In this document: in pieces, positions 8,470-16,979 of the stretch
Numbering within the stretch: the first letter of the stretch is position 1
How the letters are laid out: each line of letters starts with the position of its first letter
Virus record (IMG/VR): IMGVR_UViG_3300043395_001653
Location: 1-23,385 of that record
DNA length: 23,385 bases
Source of the DNA: a virus
Strand: one strand, 5' to 3'
Notes under the pieces: generated by a model
The model's input: the letters and a program-made list of their open reading frames with translations, nothing else
Database searches by the model: none
What the model was told of the DNA's origin: nothing
Program-made: the position numbers and the translations under genes

Positions 8470-8488
8470 TTATTATTTTGGGTTTTAT

Positions 8489-8497
8489 ATAAATATT
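8489..8497 (-). promoter_or_regulatory. Candidate late promoter element, copy 3
   Basis: The minus strand reads AATATTTAT, 20 bases before the ATG at 8469 and only 9 bases past the T-run of the terminator stem. The terminator-then-promoter order supports a new transcription start here. No -33 box fits, because that position falls in the terminator hairpin. Confidence 0.5.
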
Positions 8498-8506
8498 TCC
8501 TAAATG

Positions 8507-8533
8507 AAAAACCCCCTTTAAATCGGGGGTTTT
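8507..8533 (-). terminator. Rho-independent terminator after the 403-residue gene
   Basis: The minus strand forms AAAACCCCC, an 8-base loop (GATTTAAA) and GGGGGTTTTT, a perfect 9-bp stem with five G-C pairs followed by a T-run. It begins about 20 bases beyond the stop of the 403-residue gene. Because the A-run and T-run are symmetric, it could act in both directions. It is the strongest hairpin seen in the window. Confidence 0.85.
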
Positions 8534-8554
8534 CATATTTTTAGATTATAAAAA

Positions 8555-9766
8555 TTAGAATGATAATTTTACTTTAATCAATACTTCTTTATCAAAAGAT
8601 TTTACAATTGGTTGAGAAGTTTTAGCTACTGCTATCATTTCATTTGCATCATTGTAAAGACCTACAGTTGTAATGAACGTTTGTGGGTCAGTTTCGAATG
8701 TTGTTTCTTGGAATGTACCATCAGTATTTACATATGTTGGGTTGTTAGAGTAGTTAAACTCTCTATTTGTTGCTCTTACAAAGAAATGTTGAGTTGATAC
8801 ATCTTCAGTTCTTCTTGCTTCAAAATCACCACCTTTCTTAATTGCGTAATGTAATAATTTGTGGTTATATGCTTCATGTGTAGTAGCTGTTGCTCCAACT
8901 AAACTACCTGTATTTGCAAATCCAACTTCACCTACATTACCTACAGTAGTTCCAACTGCAGCAGGGTTTAGGATGATTATTCCTTTATCAGGATAAAATA
9001 ATCCATATCCTAATCCGTTTGATGCGGTTGTTGATACTACAGTTGCATCATTTTGAGTTCCTAAATTTAAAGAACCAGATACAACTTTAAATACTCTACC
9101 AGCTTTACCTAAAGTATCTCCAAACTTCTTACCACTATCATCAATGAAAGTAAATAATCCGTTAGAACCAGAAAGTTTTAATGACCAGTTACCAGCATCC
9201 ATTTCTTCTCTGAATCTTGCTCTAGCAATATTAATTACATAAATGTTATTAGAATCAGTTGCTACACCACTTCCATTTTCAAATTGGAATTTAGCGGTTG
9301 GGTCATCTAACAACATTGTACGATATTGAGCGTAAGTAGCTTTAGTTGCTAATAATGAATTATCATCAGTTGCTAAATCTACTGAACCACTCCCATCAAC
9401 ATGTCCATATGCTACTGCGTATTGAACTTCTGCTGAAGAATTGCTTGATGGGTTAGCGTTGTAAACGTTGTAGTAATATTGTCCGCTTGTTGCGGTTGCT
9501 TGTGTAGATGATGTAAAGAATGCTGTTAAAGAACCAGAATCGTTAGTCCATAATCCAGTAGTTACAACTTCAACTTTTGCATTTACTTTATCAAAATCTC
9601 CAAATCTTTTGTATATTCCTGTTGTAACGCCAGAACCAACTGCGATTTGTTGTCCAGCAGGTAAAACAGAGTTTAATAAAGATACAATTGTATTTGTATC
9701 AATTGTTCCCTGATTTGCCAATGCTGCCAGTTGGGCGGTTACATTAGGGTCATTTATTAGTGCCAT
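8555..9766 (-). CDS. Structural protein, probably tail fibre or major appendage
   Basis: A 403-residue protein starting MALINDPNVTAQLAALANQG. An N-terminal helical segment (about 1-45) is followed by a long beta-rich, Ala/Thr/Gly/Ser-rich body. The C-terminal part (about 330-403) resembles that of the 283-residue protein downstream (EFNYSNNPT, ITTVGLYNDANEMIAVAK). It is the last gene of a two-gene unit with the 207-residue protein, 14 bases apart, and is followed by a strong terminator; such an arrangement suits an abundant virion protein. No catalytic motif is visible. The exact part of the virion is not determined by the sequence; fibre or tail-surface protein is inferred. Confidence 0.75.
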   Translation of the reverse strand: MALINDPNVTAQLAALANQGTIDTNTIVSLLNSVLPAGQQIAVGSGVTTGIYKRFGDFDKVNAKVEVVTTGLWTNDSGSLTAFFTSSTQATATSGQYYYNVYNANPSSNSSAEVQYAVAYGHVDGSGSVDLATDDNSLLATKATYAQYRTMLLDDPTAKFQFENGSGVATDSNNIYVINIARARFREEMDAGNWSLKLSGSNGLFTFIDDSGKKFGDTLGKAGRVFKVVSGSLNLGTQNDATVVSTTASNGLGYGLFYPDKGIIILNPAAVGTTVGNVGEVGFANTGSLVGATATTHEAYNHKLLHYAIKKGGDFEARRTEDVSTQHFFVRATNREFNYSNNPTYVNTDGTFQETTFETDPQTFITTVGLYNDANEMIAVAKTSQPIVKSFDKEVLIKVKLSF

Positions 9767-9780
9767 ATTCTATTTTAATT

Positions 9781-10404
9781 TTAAGCTTGATAAGTTACGG
9801 TTACTGGTATAGTTTGTGAACCACCTGTTTCGTTACCATACACAGTTATTGTAGTTGATACATCATAAGTTAATGATGGATTTGGAGTAAACTTGAACTC
9901 TAAACCAGTTACTACTTGTGCAGTTGTTGAAACTTCTTCACCTAAGAATACAGGAACAGTACCAGTTGCTGTTGCTCCTCTTGTCACAGTTAAAGTACCT
10001 GCTGATTGGTCAGCCAATACCATAGTGTATCCAGCTGCTGCGTTTCCAGCAGGAGATGTAGTTGGCAACATAGAAACTCCACCTTCTAATTGAGTAACTC
10101 CAATTGATGGAATACCAAGTTTTACTAAAGGAATTTGTGTTGTTCCTTTTGGTAAAGTTACTAATTTATATCTTAGTACTTGAGTTTCATCCGGAGTTGC
10201 TTCAGTTACAGGAATTGCTCTAATTGCTGAATCATAATAAGCCGAACCCTTTGGGTGTGCAGGCTCATAAAGTGTGTAATCAATTTCATCATCTCCCAAA
10301 GCGAATTTGGTGATGTTCAAAGATTGACCGGATGCTAATTTTTGTCTACCTTTTTTAGTAAGGATAGCATCAACGGTAATTTCGGTATTATCTAAATATG
10401 CCAT
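9781..10404 (-). CDS. Tail-associated structural protein with Ig-like C-terminus
   Basis: A 207-residue protein. The N-terminus is YLDNTEITVDAILTKKGRQK (residues 3-22), followed by ITKFALGDDEIDY (31-43), a segment I associate with conserved structural proteins of marine and environmental tailed phages. The second half (about 120-207) is a Thr/Val/Gly-rich beta region that looks like an Ig-like fold. It could be a fibre-connecting or decoration protein. It is the first gene after the 1724-residue gene, with its own candidate promoter 32 bases upstream, and shares a transcript with the 403-residue gene. No enzyme motifs are seen. Structural role is likely; the precise role is unknown. Confidence 0.72.
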   Translation of the reverse strand: MAYLDNTEITVDAILTKKGRQKLASGQSLNITKFALGDDEIDYTLYEPAHPKGSAYYDSAIRAIPVTEATPDETQVLRYKLVTLPKGTTQIPLVKLGIPSIGVTQLEGGVSMLPTTSPAGNAAAGYTMVLADQSAGTLTVTRGATATGTVPVFLGEEVSTTAQVVTGLEFKFTPNPSLTYDVSTTITVYGNETGGSQTIPVTVTYQA

Positions 10405-10435
10405 TTGATATTGTTTTTAATGCTTTATTTCTAAA

Positions 10436-10444
10436 ATAAATATA
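10436..10444 (-). promoter_or_regulatory. Candidate late promoter element, copy 4
   Basis: The minus strand reads TATATTTAT, 32 bases before the ATG at 10404. This spacing is about ten bases longer than at the other four copies. It lies in the 60-base gap after the 1724-residue gene, and like copy 2 is preceded by GGT. Confidence 0.42.
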
Positions 10445-10464
10445 ACCATTTGTTATTTTCAATT

Positions 10465-13400
10465 TTAATCCACTTCCAAAATTGGTTCACCACTACCTCT
10501 ACCAGTCTTAGCCACTCTAAGAATGTTAGGATTAGTTGTAAATGTTTCTACTGGGTCTAAACCATCAGGTGTGGTTGCTGCTGTTTGTTGAGAACCTTTC
10601 CAGAATGAACGTAACATACCCTCACCTAAATTATTCGTATAACGATAGTGAGATGGTAAGTATCCATTTAAAGGTGTTACTGAAATGGTATTATTACCAA
10701 CTGCTAAACTTCCACTAAATGGCATCAACGAAACTCTATATTTGTTATATGCAACATTTACATCTTCATATTTTACTTGCTCACCAGCAACTGCTCCATT
10801 TGTTGGATAACCAGCAGTTTGAGTTGAAACTTTTTTAGTATATTGTTCTTTTACTAAATAAATATTTTGTCTACTTTGTGTATAGTTTCCAAATATATCA
10901 TACTTTTTATAAATACCAACACCACCCTTTCCGTACAATCCAAATCCTAAATTTGATATAGAATCTTTTTCCATACCAATAGCCTCAAAAGTAAATGCAT
11001 CAGCTTCACCAGTTAATGTAGCTCCAGTTGGTACTGATATTTCTACATCATAAAATGGTGCTTCTGCTTCTAATATTGTTTGGTCTTCTACATTTATAGT
11101 AGTATTATATGTTGGATATGTACCATCTAAAATTGTACTATTATCAACATTTATAATAGTCTCATAATTATTTAAATCACCAACTAATGTTGTTATTGTT
11201 TCAGCATTTAGTTCTCCATTATAAACATCATAAGAAGATTGTATAGTTACATCATCAAAAGTATTTATTGATGTTTCAAAATTATTTTTTTCTGCTATTG
11301 GTTTATCCCACTTTGTTTTACTTCTTTCTAAATAATGTGGTTCAATAAGTAAACCTTTAGATACCTTTGCTCTAGCAGGTGCTAAATCAGCCAATACATC
11401 AAATAGAGATTTGTTTATATATCTTACTAATTGAATATATTCGTTTACATTTCTATCCAATCTTTCAAAATAATATTCTCTTAAATTTTCCAATTCTTTA
11501 TATGAATATCTATATTCATCAGATGGGTCACCAATGTAATTATCAATATTAAAATCACCAAAGGCTTTAACAATATCCATATTCAACTCCTTAATTGGAG
11601 AGAAGAATAATCCTAAACGAGAAGAATCTATTGGAGCTCTATCAAATGATTTTTTAGTTGCTCTAACTTTATAAGAAAGATTTCCAACAAGTTCTTGTTC
11701 TTCAAATCTAATTTTATTTGAATAATTAAATCCTAAAGATGGAACAGTAGCTGTTACAGTTCTTTCGTATGGGGTGTATTGATATGGATATGATGATGCC
11801 GAATACATATTACTAGCACTAGCATAATATTCTCCATATGTTTCGTTAATAGCTACGTTTTTAATATATGGGTCTGCGGTTCTATCTTTTGGATATTCAA
11901 AATCTAAACGGAATAAAAGGTCTTCAGTAGAAGCGGTGTATGAATTACCAGCTATTGAATCAGGATGTAAAACGTGATTGTTAAATTTAGTTCTTTGTAA
12001 AGGAACTCTCCATAAACGGAATTCATCAACATTTCCTACAAATCCATTACCACCAATTTGTAATGAAGAACCACTTATCCATTGAGAATCTTCAGTAAAG
12101 ATAGACATACTAACTGAAGTTATAATTCTATTTCCATTTGATGTACCTAACCAAACTTCATAAAGAGAACTATTGCCACCATAATCAATTCTATTAACAC
12201 ATACATTAGAATAATATTCTGTAGATATTGGGAATTCTAAACTTCCCGTAAATAAATCAGGTCCATAAACATATTCAATTGTTGTTGCAAAATACGGATA
12301 CCCTGCGCCACTTCCACTTAAAATATAAGGAGAATCGCCCAAATCACCACCAAAGTTTAATTCTAATTTACCAAATGAACCAGTTGTTTGTACTAAATCC
12401 AAAGTCCATTGGCTTGATGAAATTAAAGTATATTGTGTATTTGGTAAAGTTGATGGCTTAAAGTTAAATTCTATTGAAGAAGGTACATTTCCATTTACTT
12501 CTTTCCAAGGAATTTTTATGCTTGAACTTTGTGTTAAGTAAATTGCCGCTGTTCTATCTTCGAAACTAAAATCTCTAGAACCACCAATAGTTGGATCTTG
12601 AGGTCCACCAAATTCCATAATAGTTAAAAGAGATTGTGGTACACCATAACAAGCCATTATAGCTTTCATAGCTCTAGCAGTACCTTTGTGTTTTAACAAA
12701 TATGGTAAGTTATTTATAATTCTTCTCCAAACTTGATTGTTAGCTTCTTCTAAAGACATTGAAAATGCAGTATTACCATCTCTCTTTAATCCAAAAGCAT
12801 ATTCCCAAATAAATTGTGAATCGTAAGCTCTTTTAGCATCCCATCCCATTGATTTTAATAAATGCCATATTAAATCATCAGGAACACCCAAATCAGTTTT
12901 TTCTTCAACTACTCTTACTCTATTTAAAGCGTTTATGTATGACCAAATAATATCAAAATGTTGTCCAATCATATCTAAGAACAACAAAAACTGAGAATTG
13001 TCCACATCCGAATAAATAAATTCTGGAATGTTATTTATCAGATAATTTGCATTATATTTGTCATAGTATTCAGCTTCTTGTACTAAATTTTCATACCAAG
13101 CTGTTACTTCTGCACTATTTGATAATTTTAATATGTAAACTGGGACTCCATTTGGTAAAACTAAAATTTCTTTTGGATATGCTAAAGAATCTAAAGATGA
13201 GTACATCCATTTTTCAAATCCATCTAAGTTTCTTAATAAAAGATTTAATTCATTTAAAACTCTTTTTGCTTCATTAGCTTCTGGAACTGCGTTAAAATAT
13301 TGAATTTCATACTGAATATCAAATGCACCATCTTCGGTTACGAATTGGTATCCATCTATTGTTAAATAAGATTCATGTGAACCAGTTGCTTCAGTAAGAA

Positions 13401-15639
13401 TTGTACCAACTGGGAATGATGGTGGTGTTATTAAAGTTTCGTACCTTACTTTTAAAGTTTCAATTAATTTAGCTTTATAAAAGAAATTTTTAGCTCTTTC
13501 TGCAGCAGAACCAAAATGTGAAAAGTTTTCAAATGTATATACCGAACCACTTTGGTATTGTATATTTAATTTATTTGTATCTATTCCACTTTTCTCTAAA
13601 AATCTATTTGCGATTGCATCCGAAGTTAAAGAACCACTAGCTACTAAATCTTCAAAAATTGTATATCCAATACCATTATCAGGTTCTAAACTAAAATTTG
13701 GTCCTTTAAGTGGTGGACACAAATCAGATTCTATACCAGTAATTGTTATAGTTTCAACAATTGGATTTGATTGTATTTTTGAAATCCATACTTGTTGATT
13801 TGGTTGTATTGCGGTTGTTACAGGTTCATATAATTTTAAAATTAAAGATTCTCTATCACCAACCCAAGTTGTTATAATTTTATTATCACCATCGCCTAAA
13901 TGAAGAAGATGTGTTAAATATTTTGAATTTTCTTCAGCAAATACAGAAGAATCTAGTTGATTTATAAATCCTTCTACTAATCTATTAATTGCAACATTTC
14001 TTGGTAATACTTTTTTACTTTTTTCAAAATTAATTGTTATTAATTCATCTTTACCAGAAATTACTTCTTGTCCACTTGTGTTATATGGAGTTAATATAAG
14101 ACTTAATTGAACAATATCTTTTGATGTATCAATATTTGTTGAAGCTGCTAATTCTAATAACTTTTTAAAATTAAATGTTATTGAACCTGCTGCTTGTGCT
14201 TTTGTAGATGTTGTTAAACCCAATGGTTTAATTAGAACATAATCAGTATTTACCGATTGCCATGCAATATCAAAATCTACATCAAATCCTACAAAATCTT
14301 TTCCTTTAATATTTTGTGGAAAAACTATATTTCTTATATCAGGAGTACCAACATAAACTTTGTTTACAACATTTATTTTACATTCTATTGGTTCACTATC
14401 ACCATCTGCATTAGATGCAACTATTATAACTCTATAAACACCAATCGAAGTAAAATATTTTTCAGGTATTAAAACTACTGCTGCATTTCCTCTTACAGTT
14501 TCCCAAGGATTTCCAAATTCAATTGTTTGGTTATTTAATAAAACTCTTAATGAAGAAACATCACCAATTTTTGTTAATCCTATTGCAACACCAGATTTTG
14601 TATTAATATTATATTCTGCCAAATCATTTACATTTACAAATGCAATTGATGGTGGTGCTAAGGTTATTGGTGTAATGTTATTAGTATTAATTTCAATACC
14701 AATACCTTCTGTTAATACAAATTCAGTGGTTACACTTTCTAATGAATTTTGGGCTTCAATATTGTTTTTATTTTCACCCGTAACAATTATTGAACTAATT
14801 CTAAAATTTTCTAAATTAGAAGATGCTATTTTTATTTTTGTACCTGAAGGATATTTAAAATCATTTATACCTCTATTTAATTCTACTCTATCCGTATTAT
14901 TTACAATCAATATAGAAGATACATTATCTCCATTTAAGCTTACACTTACAGGAAATAAATTTTCTTTTGGTAATTCTTCATCCGATGGAATATCTTTTGG
15001 ATTTTTAATTTGTAGATTAGAAAATAATAATTCTCTTACTTGATTATTGACATCATAATCATAAGGTGTTTGGATACCATTTTCGTATTTTGTTATTCTA
15101 AGTGTATAAGCTGGTTCTCCTACATAAACAGGATCCATTAATCTCTTAGCTGTTATATCTGAATTAAATGTTGGTACACCAAATCTATCAAATTGATTAT
15201 ATGTATTATCAATTGGTGTTAAATTTCTTATAAAAGAATCGTCTTGATAATATTTTGGAGTAAATAAAACTTCAATTAAATATTTTTCATTTGTTGTATA
15301 ACCCTCTTTTTGAATAGTAATTGTATATCCACCATTTTTAATAACATCATCTACACTTATACTTAATCTATCAGGAGTTAATTTAAATGTATTTTCTCCA
15401 TTTAAATAAATTGATGCGTTATCCACATTTGATGCAACTCTAAAAAAATAAGTTGGTGCATAATTTGCAGTACCAACCAAATCTTGAGATTTATCAATTT
15501 TGATAGGAGCATTGGTGGATGGGTTTTTTATAAAAACATCACCATCAGAATTTATACCACCTTCCAATGGTGTTAAAAATTCTAACTTCTGAGAATCCGA
15601 TTTTGGTTCTAAACTATCTTCTATATCTATTAATCTCAT
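10465..15639 (-). CDS. Giant baseplate protein with gpI/gp7-like and LamG-like parts
   Basis: A 1724-residue protein. Residues 1-550 are a series of beta-rich segments, some Ig-like. Residues 855-1005 form a helical module with FLLFLDMIGQHFDIIW, DDLIWHLLKSMGW, and LPYLLKHKGTARAMKAIMACYGVP; this resembles the P2 gpI/T4 gp7-type tail module, in which a KGT...CYG segment is typical. Residues 1020-1250 look like a LamG/concanavalin-type jelly roll ending in VDEFRLWR (1204-1211). Residues 1345-1445 are helical again (LAPARAKVSKGLLIEPHYLE). Three 19-residue repeats follow at 1492-1548. It probably links the baseplate wedge to peripheral fibres and may bind carbohydrate. It is the last and largest gene of the run starting at 22007. 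The wedge role is inferred from motif and position. Confidence 0.78.
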   Translation of the reverse strand: MRLIDIEDSLEPKSDSQKLEFLTPLEGGINSDGDVFIKNPSTNAPIKIDKSQDLVGTANYAPTYFFRVASNVDNASIYLNGENTFKLTPDRLSISVDDVIKNGGYTITIQKEGYTTNEKYLIEVLFTPKYYQDDSFIRNLTPIDNTYNQFDRFGVPTFNSDITAKRLMDPVYVGEPAYTLRITKYENGIQTPYDYDVNNQVRELLFSNLQIKNPKDIPSDEELPKENLFPVSVSLNGDNVSSILIVNNTDRVELNRGINDFKYPSGTKIKIASSNLENFRISSIIVTGENKNNIEAQNSLESVTTEFVLTEGIGIEINTNNITPITLAPPSIAFVNVNDLAEYNINTKSGVAIGLTKIGDVSSLRVLLNNQTIEFGNPWETVRGNAAVVLIPEKYFTSIGVYRVIIVASNADGDSEPIECKINVVNKVYVGTPDIRNIVFPQNIKGKDFVGFDVDFDIAWQSVNTDYVLIKPLGLTTSTKAQAAGSITFNFKKLLELAASTNIDTSKDIVQLSLILTPYNTSGQEVISGKDELITINFEKSKKVLPRNVAINRLVEGFINQLDSSVFAEENSKYLTHLLHLGDGDNKIITTWVGDRESLILKLYEPVTTAIQPNQQVWISKIQSNPIVETITITGIESDLCPPLKGPNFSLEPDNGIGYTIFEDLVASGSLTSDAIANRFLEKSGIDTNKLNIQYQSGSVYTFENFSHFGSAAERAKNFFYKAKLIETLKVRYETLITPPSFPVGTILTEATGSHESYLTIDGYQFVTEDGAFDIQYEIQYFNAVPEANEAKRVLNELNLLLRNLDGFEKWMYSSLDSLAYPKEILVLPNGVPVYILKLSNSAEVTAWYENLVQEAEYYDKYNANYLINNIPEFIYSDVDNSQFLLFLDMIGQHFDIIWSYINALNRVRVVEEKTDLGVPDDLIWHLLKSMGWDAKRAYDSQFIWEYAFGLKRDGNTAFSMSLEEANNQVWRRIINNLPYLLKHKGTARAMKAIMACYGVPQSLLTIMEFGGPQDPTIGGSRDFSFEDRTAAIYLTQSSSIKIPWKEVNGNVPSSIEFNFKPSTLPNTQYTLISSSQWTLDLVQTTGSFGKLELNFGGDLGDSPYILSGSGAGYPYFATTIEYVYGPDLFTGSLEFPISTEYYSNVCVNRIDYGGNSSLYEVWLGTSNGNRIITSVSMSIFTEDSQWISGSSLQIGGNGFVGNVDEFRLWRVPLQRTKFNNHVLHPDSIAGNSYTASTEDLLFRLDFEYPKDRTADPYIKNVAINETYGEYYASASNMYSASSYPYQYTPYERTVTATVPSLGFNYSNKIRFEEQELVGNLSYKVRATKKSFDRAPIDSSRLGLFFSPIKELNMDIVKAFGDFNIDNYIGDPSDEYRYSYKELENLREYYFERLDRNVNEYIQLVRYINKSLFDVLADLAPARAKVSKGLLIEPHYLERSKTKWDKPIAEKNNFETSINTFDDVTIQSSYDVYNGELNAETITTLVGDLNNYETIINVDNSTILDGTYPTYNTTINVEDQTILEAEAPFYDVEISVPTGATLTGEADAFTFEAIGMEKDSISNLGFGLYGKGGVGIYKKYDIFGNYTQSRQNIYLVKEQYTKKVSTQTAGYPTNGAVAGEQVKYEDVNVAYNKYRVSLMPFSGSLAVGNNTISVTPLNGYLPSHYRYTNNLGEGMLRSFWKGSQQTAATTPDGLDPVETFTTNPNILRVAKTGRGSGEPILEVD
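10996..11166 (-). repeat. Three tandem 19-residue repeats in the 1724-residue protein
   Basis: Residues 1492-1510, 1511-1529 and 1530-1548 align without gaps, each starting with Tyr: YETIINVDNSTILDGTYPT, YNTTINVEDQTILEAEAPF, and the more divergent YDVEISVPTGATLTGEADA. The Ile/Val and Leu positions recur at the same spacing, suggesting a short repeated beta-strand unit such as a small beta-helix or prism. Confidence 0.65.
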
Positions 15640-15648
15640 TTGTTTTTA

Positions 15649-16968
15649 TTATTCAAAATTTTCATTTCTTACGTTATCCAAATTTTCAAAAAATCCACCT
15701 AAATCAATTCCTAAATTATTTCTATCATTAACAACAACTCTACCACGATTTCCACCACCACCGCCACCAAAACTAATACCACCTATTGGATTTGTTTTTA
15801 TCACCACAGGTTCTTCTTTAACAACAATTTCTTCTCTTAGTGGTGGTAAATCAAATATAGGTAATTCATCTATTGGTGTTTTTATAATTGGTGGCGGTTG
15901 GTCACCAATTATTGGTAATTGTTTTTTAATTAATTCTTTAAGTTTTATTGAAGAATCTTTTTCTATTGGTTTTGTAACTATACCAATTTTTTTAGTTACT
16001 TTAACATCACCACTTGGTATTTCAATATCACTTGTTTTACTTTGTATAATTTCTGAAATAGGGTCTACACTTTGTTCTACTTTATTATCAAAGGAACTTT
16101 TTGTTACTATATCAGGCGATGCTAAATATTTATCAAACAAAGAAACTAAGATACCCTCAATTGATGATTTGATTTTAGCTTCTGTGATTGTAACTGGTGG
16201 TTTGGTTTTTTTGGGTTTACCATAATTAACATCATTTATATTTGATATTCTATTTGTAAATTCATATATAGAAGCTTCTATAAATCTTTTATGAATATCC
16301 GTTACAAATACATCAAAACTTTGTATTTTATATTCATTAACCAAAACATCAAAAAATTCATTTCCATATTTAGTTTTTAAAAAAGAACTTATCAAAGATG
16401 GATTAATTTTTTCTATATATTGAAATGCTTGATAAATGTAGTCTTCTCTGAATTTTTTATTTTCCACAAATATACCAAATCTTTCTTCTAAATTTTTTAT
16501 TAACTCAGGTGGTTGGTTTTTTCTTAATGGAAAAAGTCTAATCTCTGTTCTTGATGGAGATATTTCTGAAATCCATAATTTATCCAATTCTTTTTCACTA
16601 CCAACTCTTTTGTTTATCAAAGTAATTTGTGTTTTATATACACCACTGTTATATCCTGCTTCTCTTAATAGTCTCTCCGCATCAATAAAATATTCTTTTG
16701 GTAAATTATACTTTTGAAATACAGTTCCATCTGGAACTAAAAAATAATCGTTAATGTTTTCTGTAGATAGTGGTATATATCTTACCATCTCACCATTCCC
16801 TTGTGGAAGTTGATTATTAGTATCATCATAAACAATAAACTCAATAGCATCATTTTCACTAAAACCAAAAAATGAACGCAAATCTCCAGTCTCAAAGATT
16901 GCTCTATCTTTTTGCTCTATAAAATAGCCTTTGTTTTCTATTAATTGTTTTACAGATTTTAATGCCAT
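15649..16968 (-). CDS. Baseplate-module protein of unknown fold
   Basis: A 439-residue protein, not recognised. The N-terminal 170 residues are mixed alpha/beta (MALKSVKQLIENKGYFIEQK). A helical region with ERFGIF and TEAKIKSSIEGIL follows (about 170-285). A disordered tail (300-420) holds several Pro clusters, one DLPPL motif and a glycine run (GGISFGGGGGG). It ends in an acidic, Asn-rich peptide. It sits between the coiled-coil gene and the giant baseplate gene, separated by 11 and 9 bases, so it is surely co-expressed with them. A wedge or connector protein is the likeliest role by position; a T4 counterpart (gp8, gp9 or gp10) cannot be assigned by eye. Confidence 0.72.
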   Translation of the reverse strand: MALKSVKQLIENKGYFIEQKDRAIFETGDLRSFFGFSENDAIEFIVYDDTNNQLPQGNGEMVRYIPLSTENINDYFLVPDGTVFQKYNLPKEYFIDAERLLREAGYNSGVYKTQITLINKRVGSEKELDKLWISEISPSRTEIRLFPLRKNQPPELIKNLEERFGIFVENKKFREDYIYQAFQYIEKINPSLISSFLKTKYGNEFFDVLVNEYKIQSFDVFVTDIHKRFIEASIYEFTNRISNINDVNYGKPKKTKPPVTITEAKIKSSIEGILVSLFDKYLASPDIVTKSSFDNKVEQSVDPISEIIQSKTSDIEIPSGDVKVTKKIGIVTKPIEKDSSIKLKELIKKQLPIIGDQPPPIIKTPIDELPIFDLPPLREEIVVKEEPVVIKTNPIGGISFGGGGGGNRGRVVVNDRNNLGIDLGGFFENLDNVRNENFE

Positions 16969-16979
16969 TTTTTTATTTT

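Noticed and set aside
12279-15043. Plus-strand frames inside the 1724-residue gene (12279, 13047, 14257, 14675)
   Set aside because: All are opposite a long gene with clear domains, and their compositions are low-complexity Ile/Leu/Tyr or Ser-rich.
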